DNA of 33,724 nt. Source: Chthoniobacteraceae bacterium (GTDB taxonomy: Bacteria; Verrucomicrobiota; Verrucomicrobiia; Chthoniobacterales; Chthoniobacteraceae). The notes under the pieces are model-generated. The model was given only the letters and a program-made list of their open reading frames with translations. It was not told the DNA's origin and did no database searches. Positions within the stretch are counted from its first letter, which is position 1; every line of letters begins with the position of its first letter. Of this stretch, positions 1 to 7,480 are shown in pieces. Location of the stretch: positions 1-33,724 of the forward strand of contig CANJZW010000050.1 of NCBI GenBank assembly GCA_947479475.1. Reading direction: 5' to 3'. Made by a program: the position numbers and the translations under genes.

Positions 1-102
1 AGGCGATTTTTCTTCACCCCTTCGATCCAAGTCTTTTCCTTTTCTCTGTAAAAAAGAAAACATGGAGCGCCCTAGAGCAACTTTCATGCCCGTTTTTTCA
101 CC

Positions 103-149
103 CCACTTTCAACCGGCCGAATCCATCCGCGTTCACGCCGGCCCTCGCA
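103..149 (+). repeat. Dispersed repeat, copy A
   Basis: This 47-base stretch aligns with the reverse complement of 33579-33626 with about five mismatches and one gap. It contains two related half-units, each around a core like TTTCACACCGGC (here TTTCAACCGGC and GTTCACGCCGG). It ends one base before the ATG of the antitoxin gene, so it forms that gene's 5' flank. The other copy overlaps the broken 5' end of a methyltransferase gene. It could be a small mobile or REP-like repeat, or a recombination scar. The identity was read by eye. Confidence 0.6.
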
Positions 150-150
150 G

Positions 151-387
151 ATGCGAGCCACTCTTTCAGTCTCAGGACGCGGTTTGATCGCCCTTCCCGC
201 AGAAATGCGAAAAGCCGCTGGCATTCGGCCTCAGGACAGCCTCATTGCCGAAACAACGCCAGAAGGAATCCTTCTGCGCCCCGCTTTGATATTGCCGTTG
301 GAAATTTACACGCCAGAGCGGATCGAGGAGTTCAATGTCGCCGAATCCGAACTGGCACAGGTGCTTGCCCAACGGGGTGTAAAATAA
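151..387 (+). CDS. AbrB/MazE/SpoVT-type antitoxin
   Basis: A 78-residue protein with the N-terminal swapped-hairpin DNA-binding pattern of the AbrB/SpoVT family: a first strand (TLSVSGRGLIALPAEMRK, residues 4-21) followed by AGIRPQDSLIAE and GILLRPA. This family usually acts as the antitoxin and autorepressor of a VapBC-type module, its C-terminal tail (residues 55-78 here) wrapping around the PIN toxin. The next gene starts six bases after the stop codon and begins like a PIN toxin, which supports the toxin-antitoxin reading. Because that partner is truncated, this may be an orphan antitoxin. The dispersed repeat abuts the start codon, so the native promoter may have been replaced. Family confidence is good; the specific toxin partner is inferred. 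Confidence 0.75.
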   Translation: MRATLSVSGRGLIALPAEMRKAAGIRPQDSLIAETTPEGILLRPALILPLEIYTPERIEEFNVAESELAQVLAQRGVK

Positions 388-393
388 AAACCC

Positions 394-579
394 ATGCGGA
401 TTTTTCTCGATGCCTACGTGCTCTTTTCTGCCGGAAATAGTGCTGGGGCCGTGCGCGTTTTTTTGGCCGCTTGGTCGGGGTGGCGTGCTGAATGGCGGTT
501 GCTGGCACGCCCTTTTAGATTCGAAGCCGATTCGAAGCCGATTCGAAGCCGACGCCCTTGCGTCGATTCCCGACCATAG
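394..579 (+). pseudogene. Truncated PIN-domain (VapC-like) toxin
   Basis: The predicted N-terminus MRIFLDAYVLFSA matches the first strand of PIN ribonucleases, usually MRxFLDANVLFSA, where the Asp binds catalytic metal; Asn is replaced by Tyr here. Similarity continues to about residue 40 (GAVRVFLAAW) and then dissolves into sequence encoded by an 11-bp tandem repeat. Only 61 codons remain, against roughly 130-190 for an intact PIN toxin, so the remaining acidic active-site residues are missing. It lies directly behind the AbrB-type antitoxin. It is most likely a dead toxin, with tRNA-Leu following shortly after. Whether the deletion and the repeat arose together cannot be decided from this copy. 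Confidence 0.6.
518..550 (+). repeat. 11-bp tandem repeat, three copies
   Basis: Three perfect consecutive copies of GATTCGAAGCC lie at the broken 3' part of the PIN toxin gene. Eleven bases is not a multiple of three, so each unit gained or lost would shift the reading frame. The unit contains the palindrome TTCGAA. This looks like local slippage or junction DNA. Confidence 0.9.
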
Positions 580-597
580 ACTCTTTCGATGAAAGGG

Positions 598-682
598 TGG
601 TGCTCACGAGAGGACTCGAACCTCCACGGGTTACCCCATACGGTCCTGAGCCGTACGCGTCTGCCAATTCCGCCACGTGAGC
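598..682 (-). tRNA. tRNA-Leu (anticodon CAG)
   Basis: The minus strand folds as a class II tRNA. The acceptor stem GCTCACG (682-676) pairs with CGTGAGC (608-602). The anticodon stem TACGG/CCGTA encloses loop CTCAGGA, giving anticodon CAG, which reads CUG. There is a long variable arm (ATGGGGTAACCCC region) and a T-arm GGTTCGAGTCC. The discriminator is A and CCA is encoded (600-598). It is 85 nt including CCA. It is co-oriented with dnaN and dnaA upstream. Confidence 0.96.
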
Positions 683-797
683 ATTTTCCAAAACTTCCTG
701 GGGGATAAGTCCTCCAAGGAGCGGGGAGGGGATGATAAGAAAAGGGGGCGGATTCGCAACCCTAAAGTCAAAAAAACATCCCCGCAGCGCTGGGTCG

Positions 798-1892
798 TTA
801 ACTAACTCGCATCGGCATGATTACATACAAAAACGGGCTCTGTATCTTCACGACGCCGGGGCTCATTTCATCAATCAAGTCCAGATACACCTCGTCATTA
901 GGCAGCGCGCGGAGCGGCGCCATGAGGTATTCAGGATTGAATGCGATGGCCATGTCTGCCCCCTTGTAAACCACAGGGATGGATTCCTTAGCCTCGCCCA
1001 CATCGGGGGTGTTGGCTGCGATTTCCAAATTGTTCTTTGTGAAGATCAGTTTCACCGAGTTGCTCTTTTCACTGGAAAGCAGCGAAACGCGGTGGACCGC
1101 CGACAGGAACAAGTCGCGCTCCAACGTGACGCGTTCGCGCACTTCGGTGGGGATGACCTGCCTGTAGTTGGGGTAGTTGCCTTCGACTAATTTGGAAACG
1201 AGGCGTGTGGTGCCGACGTCGAAGGCGACCTGGTTTTGGGAGACGTACATTTTCATTTCGCCGGCGTCGCCTGTGAGGCGGGCCAGTTCGTTGATGCACT
1301 TGGTGGGCACGATGACGTCAACCTCGTCGCTTTGAGGGAATTCCACCTCCAAGTCGACCAGGCCCAGGCGGCGCCCGTCGGTGGCGACCATGGTGAGGCG
1401 GCTGTCTTTGAAGGAAAAGAGGATGCCGTTGAGCACGTAGCGCGTCTCATCGGTGGAGATGGCGTAGGAGGTCTTGCGGAGGGCGTCCTTCACCTCGCCT
1501 TGCTTGAGTAGGAAGACCTTGCAGTCCTCAAACTCGGGGAAGGGAGGGAATTCATCGGCGGGCAGGCCGTGGATTTTGAAGAAAATCTGGCCGCAGCGGA
1601 GGGAGGCGATGTTTTTTGCGTCGACCTCGATATGGACTTCACCCTGAGGCAATTCGCGGATGATTCCCGCCAGGCGCTTCACCGGCAGGGTGGTGCCGCC
1701 GTAACGTTCGACCACGGCATCGGTGATGCAGGTGACGCCGACGTCCAAATCGGTCGTAGTGAAGCGCAGTTTTCCCTCCTCCGCTTGAATTCTCACATTG
1801 GCGAGGATGGGAAGGGTACTGCGTGAACTAACGACGTTCTGCACGGTTTGCAGCCCTGATAGCAATATGTCTTTGGAGACACTGAATCTCAT
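798..1892 (-). CDS. dnaN: DNA polymerase III beta subunit (sliding clamp)
   Basis: A 364-residue protein starting MRFSVSKDILLSGLQ, the standard N-terminus of the beta clamp, with the family's three-domain length. Recognisable segments include LPILANVRI, the central ATDGRRLGLV, and the C-terminal NPEYLMAPLRAL and PFLYVIMPMR. The clamp is a ring-shaped dimer that tethers polymerase III to DNA. A TTG start 12 codons upstream is possible but adds sequence not typical of the family, so ATG at 1892 is preferred although no Shine-Dalgarno is evident. It follows dnaA after a 149-bp gap that contains inverted repeats (for example CTCACTCG at 1934 and CGAGTGAG at 1999), which may form leader structure. 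The dnaA-dnaN order is the common bacterial origin arrangement. Confidence 0.97.
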   Translation of the reverse strand: MRFSVSKDILLSGLQTVQNVVSSRSTLPILANVRIQAEEGKLRFTTTDLDVGVTCITDAVVERYGGTTLPVKRLAGIIRELPQGEVHIEVDAKNIASLRCGQIFFKIHGLPADEFPPFPEFEDCKVFLLKQGEVKDALRKTSYAISTDETRYVLNGILFSFKDSRLTMVATDGRRLGLVDLEVEFPQSDEVDVIVPTKCINELARLTGDAGEMKMYVSQNQVAFDVGTTRLVSKLVEGNYPNYRQVIPTEVRERVTLERDLFLSAVHRVSLLSSEKSNSVKLIFTKNNLEIAANTPDVGEAKESIPVVYKGADMAIAFNPEYLMAPLRALPNDEVYLDLIDEMSPGVVKIQSPFLYVIMPMRVS

Positions 1893-2041
1893 ACGATTTG
1901 TTTTGAAGAAGGATGCCTTAAGAGGCAAGAGAACTCACTCGGAGGGGAGGCTTGGGGGCGGCAAAACGGTGTTTTTTTACGCTTTTGAGGCCTGAAGGCG
2001 AGTGAGGCAGGTTGTTTTTCTAATTTTTGAGGGGGGGCTCC

Positions 2042-3496
2042 TCAGCGTTGAAGTTGGGTGTCCAGAAAGGAAACCACTTGCTTGGTGCGGTCGTCCTTGG
2101 AGATTTTGTCCAGAATTTGGCGGTGCGCATGCAGGACGGTTCCGTGGTCCCGGCCTCCGAAAGCCTCGCCGATTTCTGAAAGGGAGGCGCGGGTGAGTTC
2201 CCTGGAGAGGTACATGGCGATCTGCCTTGGGAACGCGATGTTGGCGGGGCGCCGTTTGCTGGTCATGTCCGCGAGGCGCACGTCGAAGTGTTCGGCCACG
2301 CGGCGTTGAATCTGTTCGATGGTAACGGCGCGGCGCGCTTCCTCCTGGAGGATGTCTTTCAGGAGCATTTCGATGCGCTCGATGGAGGGCATTTTACCCT
2401 CGTTGAGCGAAGCGTAGGAGGCGACGCGCATGAGGGCGCCTTCAAGACGGCGCACGTTGGTGCGCACTTTGAGGGCGAGGAAATCGATGATTTCGGGGGC
2501 TAGTTTGACCTGCATCCCTTCCATCTTTTTGCGCAGGATCGCCGTCCGTGTCTCCACGTCAGGCGCCAGCATTTCCGCCGTCAAACCCCATTCAAAGCGC
2601 GAGACAAGGCGCGCCTCCAGATTGGCGATCTCCGAGGGAGGACGGTCGCTGGAGAGGACGATCTGTTTGTGGCCGTCGAAGAGGGCGTTAAAGGTGTGGA
2701 AGAATTCCTCCTGCGAGCGTTCCTTCCCGGCCAAAAACTGAATGTCGTCGATCAAAAGCACTTCCGCCTGGCGGTAGCGTTTCCGGAACTTGACCAGGGT
2801 GCCTGTTTGGATCGCTTCGATGAACTCGTTGGTGAAGTGCTCCGAGGTGATGTACATCACCTTCGCGTTTTTCTTCGTCGCCAGGATGTGGTGACCGATG
2901 GCGTGCATCAGGTGGGTTTTGCCCAAGCCAACCCCGCTGTAAATGAAGAGAGGGTTGTAAGTCTTCCCAGGGCCCGCTGCGACGGCGCAGCAGGCGGCGT
3001 GGGCGAACTGGTTGTTGGAACCCACCACAAAAGAGCTGAAAGTATTACGCGGATTGAGTCCGTTGCTTACCGGGGCTTTCGTGGAGGCCGGCTGGACCTC
3101 TTCGATTTCCTCGGGGAGTCGCTCCGCGCTTGGAGGCGTCGCGGTATCGAACACAAAACGGATTTCCCGGCCCTTGCCGGTCGCGAGCATCAGGGCGGAA
3201 CGCAGCAGGGACTGGTAGTTGCTCTCAATCCAAAGCTGGTGGATGGAGTTTGGGACACAGAGGGTCAGGCTGACTTCATCTCCGGCGACGGCGCGTACGT
3301 CTTCAAACCAGCGGCGAAAGGTGTCTGTGCTGACTTCCGAGCGCAGGGTCTCGGCCACTTCTGCCCAGAGGCTTTCAGCGGGAGTGGGGGAGGGAGGGGT
3401 GTCGTTTGGGATGGCCACAGGAAAAAGGGGCGGAGCTAGTAATGCACAAGTCGGAGCGGCAGAATCCAGCGGGGAGGGAGAGGGGCTCAGTTCCAA
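2042..3496 (-). CDS. dnaA: Chromosomal replication initiator DnaA
   Basis: A 484-residue AAA+ initiator. Numbered from the TTG at 3496, domain I is near residues 42-115 (SLWAEVAETLRSEVSTDTF, then NSIHQLWIESNY), followed by a Pro/Glu-rich linker. The ATPase domain has NTFSSFVVGSNNQFAHAA at 151, Walker A GVGLGKT at 188-194, Walker B LLIDDIQF at 247-254, and a sensor-type LSSDRPP at 281. The C-terminal DNA-binding domain carries the signature GRDHGTVLHAH at 448-458. DnaA-ATP binds boxes at oriC and opens the duplex. The true start is uncertain: no ATG precedes domain I, and TTG (3496) and GTG (3418) are the candidates. The first 38 residues are low complexity, so a shorter form is possible. Its upstream region carries two DnaA boxes, allowing autoregulation. 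Confidence 0.97.
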   Translation of the reverse strand: MELSPSPSPLDSAAPTCALLAPPLFPVAIPNDTPPSPTPAESLWAEVAETLRSEVSTDTFRRWFEDVRAVAGDEVSLTLCVPNSIHQLWIESNYQSLLRSALMLATGKGREIRFVFDTATPPSAERLPEEIEEVQPASTKAPVSNGLNPRNTFSSFVVGSNNQFAHAACCAVAAGPGKTYNPLFIYSGVGLGKTHLMHAIGHHILATKKNAKVMYITSEHFTNEFIEAIQTGTLVKFRKRYRQAEVLLIDDIQFLAGKERSQEEFFHTFNALFDGHKQIVLSSDRPPSEIANLEARLVSRFEWGLTAEMLAPDVETRTAILRKKMEGMQVKLAPEIIDFLALKVRTNVRRLEGALMRVASYASLNEGKMPSIERIEMLLKDILQEEARRAVTIEQIQRRVAEHFDVRLADMTSKRRPANIAFPRQIAMYLSRELTRASLSEIGEAFGGRDHGTVLHAHRQILDKISKDDRTKQVVSFLDTQLQR

Positions 3497-3911
3497 GCGC
3501 CCGGAGTGCAGGCCGGGTGTCTGTTGTGGGCCGGGATTTGATTTGTAAGTAATTGATCTGCCTCTGGTTGAGATTCAAAATGCCCTGCTGTGGCTGTTCG
3601 TCGTTCCGAAGGATTGTGATTCAGGCGTAACCCCATCGGGTCATGCATTCTGGGGGACAAATTCGGAAGTTGTGCGGCTTTATTCACAAGTTATTCACAG
3701 GCTCCTCATCGTCGCCGATGCGGTGCACGGAGGTTAAAAGCCGGGGAAATCTCGACAAGCAAAAAGGCTCCAGATTCGAGGGAATAGTTACAATCGAAGC
3801 TCAGATTGATGTTGACTGTGTCGGGATCCCTTTGCCGGGCCCTTTTTTTCGGACCGCCCAGGCCTTCTCACCCCAAAAACTGCCTTCGCTTCCGGAAAAG
3901 GTGCCCACGCC
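3497..3911. other. Putative origin of replication (oriC) / dnaA upstream region
   Basis: This 415-bp non-coding stretch lies between dnaA and the symporter gene. It contains two tandem DnaA boxes and a local AT-rich run (GATTTGATTTGTAAGTAATT, about 3537-3556) between the boxes and dnaA that could be an unwinding element. Noncoding DNA upstream of dnaA is a frequent site of bacterial origins. Only two good boxes were found, fewer than in many origins, so this could instead be only the dnaA autoregulatory region. A GC-skew switch here would settle it. Confidence 0.6.
3680..3699 (+). promoter_or_regulatory. Two tandem DnaA boxes
   Basis: TTATTCACA occurs at 3680-3688 and again at 3691-3699, in the same orientation and exactly 11 bp apart, about one helical turn. 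Each differs from the consensus TTATCCACA at one position. They lie about 185-205 bp upstream of the proposed dnaA start. The spacing would place two DnaA molecules on the same face of the helix. Confidence 0.8.
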
Positions 3912-5573
3912 TTAGCTCTGGACCCGCGCCGCATCCTCCCGGTCGTTGCGATCGCGCATCGAAGCGAGGTGTGCCGCGGCGATAGCGAGCTGGCTTTCGG
4001 GTGTTTTAAAAAGGAGGGCGACGGAGGCGGTCACGATCGTGCCGAAGGCGATGCGCCAGGGAAATTCGATGGTCGGAAGCCACGCTGGTTTCCAGAGAAG
4101 AGGCAGCACGCCCCCTGCCGCAGGGGAGGGATGGGCCAGCGCCCAAAGGTCGTTGTGCAGGCCGCTCAAGAGGGCCACCACGACAAAACCAGCAAGCATC
4201 GCGCACAGGTTGCCCCGTTCGCTGCCGCGCCTGCGAGTGAGCAATCCAACGAGAAACACCCCCAGCAGGGAGCCGTAGGTGTACCCGAAAATACCCAGAA
4301 CAATCGGGATGATCCGGGCGTGAAGCACGATTTTTGCGTAAGCGGTGCCCGCTCCGATAAGCACCAGAATCAGGGAAAACACGACCGTACTGATGCGCGC
4401 CGCCCTGAGAATTTGGGTGTCGGTGGCTTGGGGCCGGATATGGGTTTTATACCAGTCCTCTGTGAAACTGGTGGCGAGTGCGTTTAAAGCGGTGCTCAAG
4501 GAGCCCATGGCGGTGGCAAAAATTCCGGCGAAAAGGATTCCCCGGACCCCTGGGGGCAGCTCATTGACGATGAAAAAGGCGAAGGGTGCGTCCTTGCCTG
4601 GTTGCTGGTAGTGGACCCACAGAAGCATTCCCACCAAGAGGAAACAGAGGACGAGAGGCAGGTCGGCGAGGCCGGAAAGAATCAGTGAAAAGCGGGAGCG
4701 CTGGTGGTTTTTGGCCGTCAGCATGCGCTGAACCATGTCCTGGTCGGTTCCATGGGTCGCCATCGTCGTGAAGGTCGAACCGATCAGGGCGGCCCAGATT
4801 GTGTATTCGCTCTCCAAAATAGAGCGGACGTTTTCCCAGAAGCCGGTGTCTGGGTTAATCCCGAGATCCAGAATGGCGAAGTCTTTCGGGCCGTTTAGCA
4901 CGGACAGCACCCCGGACCAACCGTTTGGGACTCTGTCTAGAAGGGTCCAGATGGCGAACCCAAGGGAGCCAAACATGAGCGTGGCCTGAATTAAATCGGT
5001 CCACACAACCGCCTTGATGCCGCCGGCGGCGGTGTAGAGGGCTGTGATGCCGGTAAGAAAGAGCAGGGCGACGGAATACACGCCTACTTGCTGGAACGGG
5101 TCGAGGCTCAGGCCGGTGATCTGTTCGTAGGTCATGACGATCACGATCGCGGCCACGTACAGGCGCGTGCCGCTGGCGAGGGCGCGGGTCACCAAAAAGA
5201 GGGCGGAGGAGGCGTTGCGGGTTTGGGCGCCGAAACGGAGGGAGAGATACTGGTAGATGGAGACGACGCGGAAGTCGTAGAAGGGCTTGATGAAGACCCC
5301 GGCGATGATGAAGCGCGCGATGATGGTGCCCAGCGCCAGCTGCGCGTAGGTGAAGTTGCGCATCGCGTAGCCCTCGCCCGGGGCGCCGAGGAAGGTGGCC
5401 GCGCTGATTTCCGCCGCGAGAATGGAGGCCATGACGGCCCACCAAGGGATGTTGCGGTCCCCCAGGGCGAAGGATTCCATCGAGCGTTCGCCGCGGCCTG
5501 CACGGAGCCCGATGTAGATGATGATCGTGAAATACGCGGCGACAACGAGGCCGTCGATCCAGAGCGGTTGCAT
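3912..5573 (-). CDS. Sodium:solute symporter family transporter
   Basis: A 553-residue, highly hydrophobic inner-membrane protein with about 13-14 predicted membrane segments. Family features include a first helix near residues 6-24, GDRNIPWWAVMASILAAEIS at 38-57, GAPGEGYAMRNF, AAGGIKAVVWTDLIQ, and the SSS-type segment THGTDQDMVQRMLTA in the middle of the protein. Members use the sodium gradient to import sugars, amino acids, nucleosides or organic acids. The substrate cannot be told from sequence. The start ATG lies 21 bp after the argA stop on the same strand, so the two genes are probably co-transcribed, though a functional link is not obvious. The short hydrophilic C-terminus is ordinary for the family. 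Confidence 0.9.
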   Translation of the reverse strand: MQPLWIDGLVVAAYFTIIIYIGLRAGRGERSMESFALGDRNIPWWAVMASILAAEISAATFLGAPGEGYAMRNFTYAQLALGTIIARFIIAGVFIKPFYDFRVVSIYQYLSLRFGAQTRNASSALFLVTRALASGTRLYVAAIVIVMTYEQITGLSLDPFQQVGVYSVALLFLTGITALYTAAGGIKAVVWTDLIQATLMFGSLGFAIWTLLDRVPNGWSGVLSVLNGPKDFAILDLGINPDTGFWENVRSILESEYTIWAALIGSTFTTMATHGTDQDMVQRMLTAKNHQRSRFSLILSGLADLPLVLCFLLVGMLLWVHYQQPGKDAPFAFFIVNELPPGVRGILFAGIFATAMGSLSTALNALATSFTEDWYKTHIRPQATDTQILRAARISTVVFSLILVLIGAGTAYAKIVLHARIIPIVLGIFGYTYGSLLGVFLVGLLTRRRGSERGNLCAMLAGFVVVALLSGLHNDLWALAHPSPAAGGVLPLLWKPAWLPTIEFPWRIAFGTIVTASVALLFKTPESQLAIAAAHLASMRDRNDREDAARVQS

Positions 5574-5594
5574 GGCGTCGTGGGGGGCTGGCGG

Positions 5595-6911
5595 TTACTG
5601 GGCGGCCACCGGAGGGGTGGGAGGGGCGAGTTGGGCGGTGGCCTTGCGCATGATTTTGGAATTGCGGCCGCTGGCTTCCCACTTGCGGCGGCGCTCGGGG
5701 GGCAGTTCTTCGGGGCCGACCTCGATGAAACCGCCCTTTTGCTGGAAAAAGTTGTAAGCCTGGGTGGAGAGAGCCAGCAGCCATTTGGCGCCCTTTTTGG
5801 CGGCAAGTTGTTCGGCAAAGGCCATCAGTTTCCGGCCGAAGCCCTGGCCTTCGTGGCTCTTTGCCACGTACAAGCAGGCGAGTTCGGCGGTTTGCTCTTC
5901 CGGGTAAAAGTGGACGGCCACGCAGCCGGCCAGATTGCGGTCGATTTCCAGCAACCAGTAGTCGTCGAGGGCGGCGAGCATGTCGGCCCTGGAACGTTTG
6001 ACGAGTTCGGCATTGGCGATGGACTCCCGGATGAGAGCCATAATGTGGCGCAGATCCTTTTTGAGGGCCCGCCGCATTTGCTGGTATTCGTTGGAGTACA
6101 CCATGGTGCCGATGCCCTCATGGCTGAAGATTTCACTCAGGAGAGCTTCGTTTTCGGTCCCGTCAAGAAGGTGGACCCGGGCGATGCCTTTGCGGCAGGC
6201 GCGGGCGGCATGTTCGAGTTTGGACACCATGGACGCCTCCATCGAGGTGCGCCGTTTGCGCAGGACTTCCTCGGTTTCGGCCACAGACAACTGCCTCACA
6301 ATGGTTTCTCCCACGCGCAGCGTTCCCCTGTGGGAGAGGTAGATGATTTTAAGGGCGCGCATGGTCTCTGCGACTTCGAGCGCGACCGAGTCGGAGTTGA
6401 CGCGGAAGGTGTGTCCCTCCCCATCGAAGCCGATGGGTTGGATCACCGGAATGATGCCTTCGTTCAAGAAACACTGGAGGGTCGCGGTATCGACCCGCTC
6501 GACTCTGCCGGTATGAAGGGTGTCTACCCCGTTGAGGATGCCCGCCGGGTGCGCCACGATCACGTTTGCGTACGCGGCGCGCAGGTCGACAGACGAAAGC
6601 CCCTGCATGAGTTCCTGCAGCACGGAGTGGCTTGCCTCCACTCCCAGCTTGAGCGTGGCTTCGTCGGTGATGCCGGTGCCGTCCGAGTTGGAGATGGCGA
6701 TCCCTCTTTCCTGGCCGAGTTGGATGAGTTGGGCGGCGCAGCCGTGCACGAGGACGACCCTGATGCTCAGCGAGCGCAACACGGCGAGGTCGAGCAGGAG
6801 GTTGCCAAGATTGGGCGAAGCGGCCACTTCGCCGTCGAGCGCAACCACGAAGATTTTCTCCCGGAAACGCGGGACGTACTGGAGGATGCCTCGGAGATCG
6901 GAAACTTTCAT
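5595..6911 (-). CDS. argA: Amino-acid N-acetyltransferase (N-acetylglutamate synthase)
   Basis: A 438-residue protein with the classical ArgA layout. Residues 1-285 form an amino-acid-kinase fold (VVALDGEVA, VVLVHGCAAQLIQLGQERGI, then NEGIIPVIQPIGFDGEG and VNSDSVALEVA). Residues 286-430 form a GNAT acetyltransferase domain with the acetyl-CoA loop HEGQGFGRKLM at 353-363. It catalyses acetyl-CoA + glutamate to N-acetylglutamate, the first step of arginine synthesis. The ATG at 6911 is preferred over an upstream alternative because MKVSDLRGIL begins the conserved region and GAGGGGG lies about 9-14 bases upstream. A hairpin lies in the leader. The symporter follows immediately. Confidence 0.92.
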   Translation of the reverse strand: MKVSDLRGILQYVPRFREKIFVVALDGEVAASPNLGNLLLDLAVLRSLSIRVVLVHGCAAQLIQLGQERGIAISNSDGTGITDEATLKLGVEASHSVLQELMQGLSSVDLRAAYANVIVAHPAGILNGVDTLHTGRVERVDTATLQCFLNEGIIPVIQPIGFDGEGHTFRVNSDSVALEVAETMRALKIIYLSHRGTLRVGETIVRQLSVAETEEVLRKRRTSMEASMVSKLEHAARACRKGIARVHLLDGTENEALLSEIFSHEGIGTMVYSNEYQQMRRALKKDLRHIMALIRESIANAELVKRSRADMLAALDDYWLLEIDRNLAGCVAVHFYPEEQTAELACLYVAKSHEGQGFGRKLMAFAEQLAAKKGAKWLLALSTQAYNFFQQKGGFIEVGPEELPPERRRKWEASGRNSKIMRKATAQLAPPTPPVAAQ

Positions 6912-6942
6912 CAGGGTGACCCCCTCATTAAAAAGGCCAAAC

Positions 6943-6985
6943 GGGGCTTCTTGCAAAGGGGAACGCACGGAAGCCCCCCTTTTTT
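6943..6985. promoter_or_regulatory. Hairpin in argA leader / divergent promoter region
   Basis: GGGGCTTC (6943-6950) pairs perfectly with GAAGCCCC (6970-6977), separated by 19 bases. On the plus strand it is followed by CC and six T residues, like an intrinsic terminator, but no plus-strand gene precedes it. On the minus strand it lies about 30 bases upstream of the argA start, so it would be in the argA 5' leader. Its role could be attenuation or blocking divergent read-through; no leader peptide was identified. Confidence 0.4.
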
Positions 6986-7085
6986 CCTGTCTCCGCGTCC
7001 CAAAAAAAGGGCGGGAGGACGGGAATTGAAAGTTCTAGGCCTTCGACGCGCGGTGTGCAGATACTGTTCTCCCTTAGAAACAGCC

Positions 7086-7469
7086 ATGGCTTCCCCAAGC
7101 AAACGTATATCCACTAACGGCCCCCAAGGCGGGCTGAACCCGGCTTTTGCCTCCCTGCAACTGGACGGGCTTCCCGCCGGTCCCGCAGCCGTGCAACCCG
7201 AAGCGGCGCCTCCGATCGACGTAAAGCCGGGCCGCGTGGTGTTGCGCAGGGAAAAGGCGCATCGTGGCGGCAAAACTGTGCTTTTGGTGGACGGTTTTGG
7301 GCCCCAGCACACGGAGGCCGCCATTGAGGCGCTTGGGAAAAGACTCAGATCGGGCTGTGGTTGCGGGGGCACGGTGCGCGGTCGGGTGGTGGAAGTCCAG
7401 GGGGATCAACCCTCCCGGGTGCGCGCGTTTTTGGAGGCGGAGGGGTTTCAGGTGGCCGGTGAAAAATAA
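7086..7469 (+). CDS. yciH: SUI1/YciH-family translation initiation factor
   Basis: A 127-residue protein whose C-terminal half is a clear SUI1 (eIF1) domain: LRREKAHRGGKTVLLVDGF (53-71), LGKRLRSGCGCGGTVRGR (83-100) and VEVQGDQPSRVRAFLEAEGF (102-121). The GCGCGGTV and QGD elements are family hallmarks. SUI1 proteins bind the small ribosomal subunit near the P site and affect start-codon selection; the bacterial versions (YciH) are linked to initiation fidelity. The N-terminal 45 residues are Pro/Ala-rich and probably disordered. The start at 7086 gives a normal length; a much longer open frame upstream is an antisense shadow of argA. The tmk gene begins 11 bp downstream, indicating an operon. 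Confidence 0.88.
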   Translation: MASPSKRISTNGPQGGLNPAFASLQLDGLPAGPAAVQPEAAPPIDVKPGRVVLRREKAHRGGKTVLLVDGFGPQHTEAAIEALGKRLRSGCGCGGTVRGRVVEVQGDQPSRVRAFLEAEGFQVAGEK

Positions 7470-7480
7470 AGGGGGGAACG

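Noticed and set aside
598-682. tRNA gene as an integration site (att) for a mobile element
   Set aside because: No integrase gene and no direct repeat of the tRNA 3' end were found in the window.
3820-3911. Intrinsic terminator in the T-run after GGGCCC
   Set aside because: The stems are short palindromes (GGGATCCC, GGGCCC) rather than a hairpin with a following T-run on a strand that has an upstream gene.
4855-5818. Long Arg/Pro/His-rich minus-strand frames over the symporter and argA
   Set aside because: They are out-of-frame readings of GC-rich coding DNA; composition is that of shadow frames and no domain is present.
5088-7469. A 793-codon plus-strand open frame covering the symporter, argA and SUI1 region
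   Set aside because: It is antisense to two well-supported genes over most of its length; only its last 127 codons match a real family (SUI1), and those have their own ATG at 7086.
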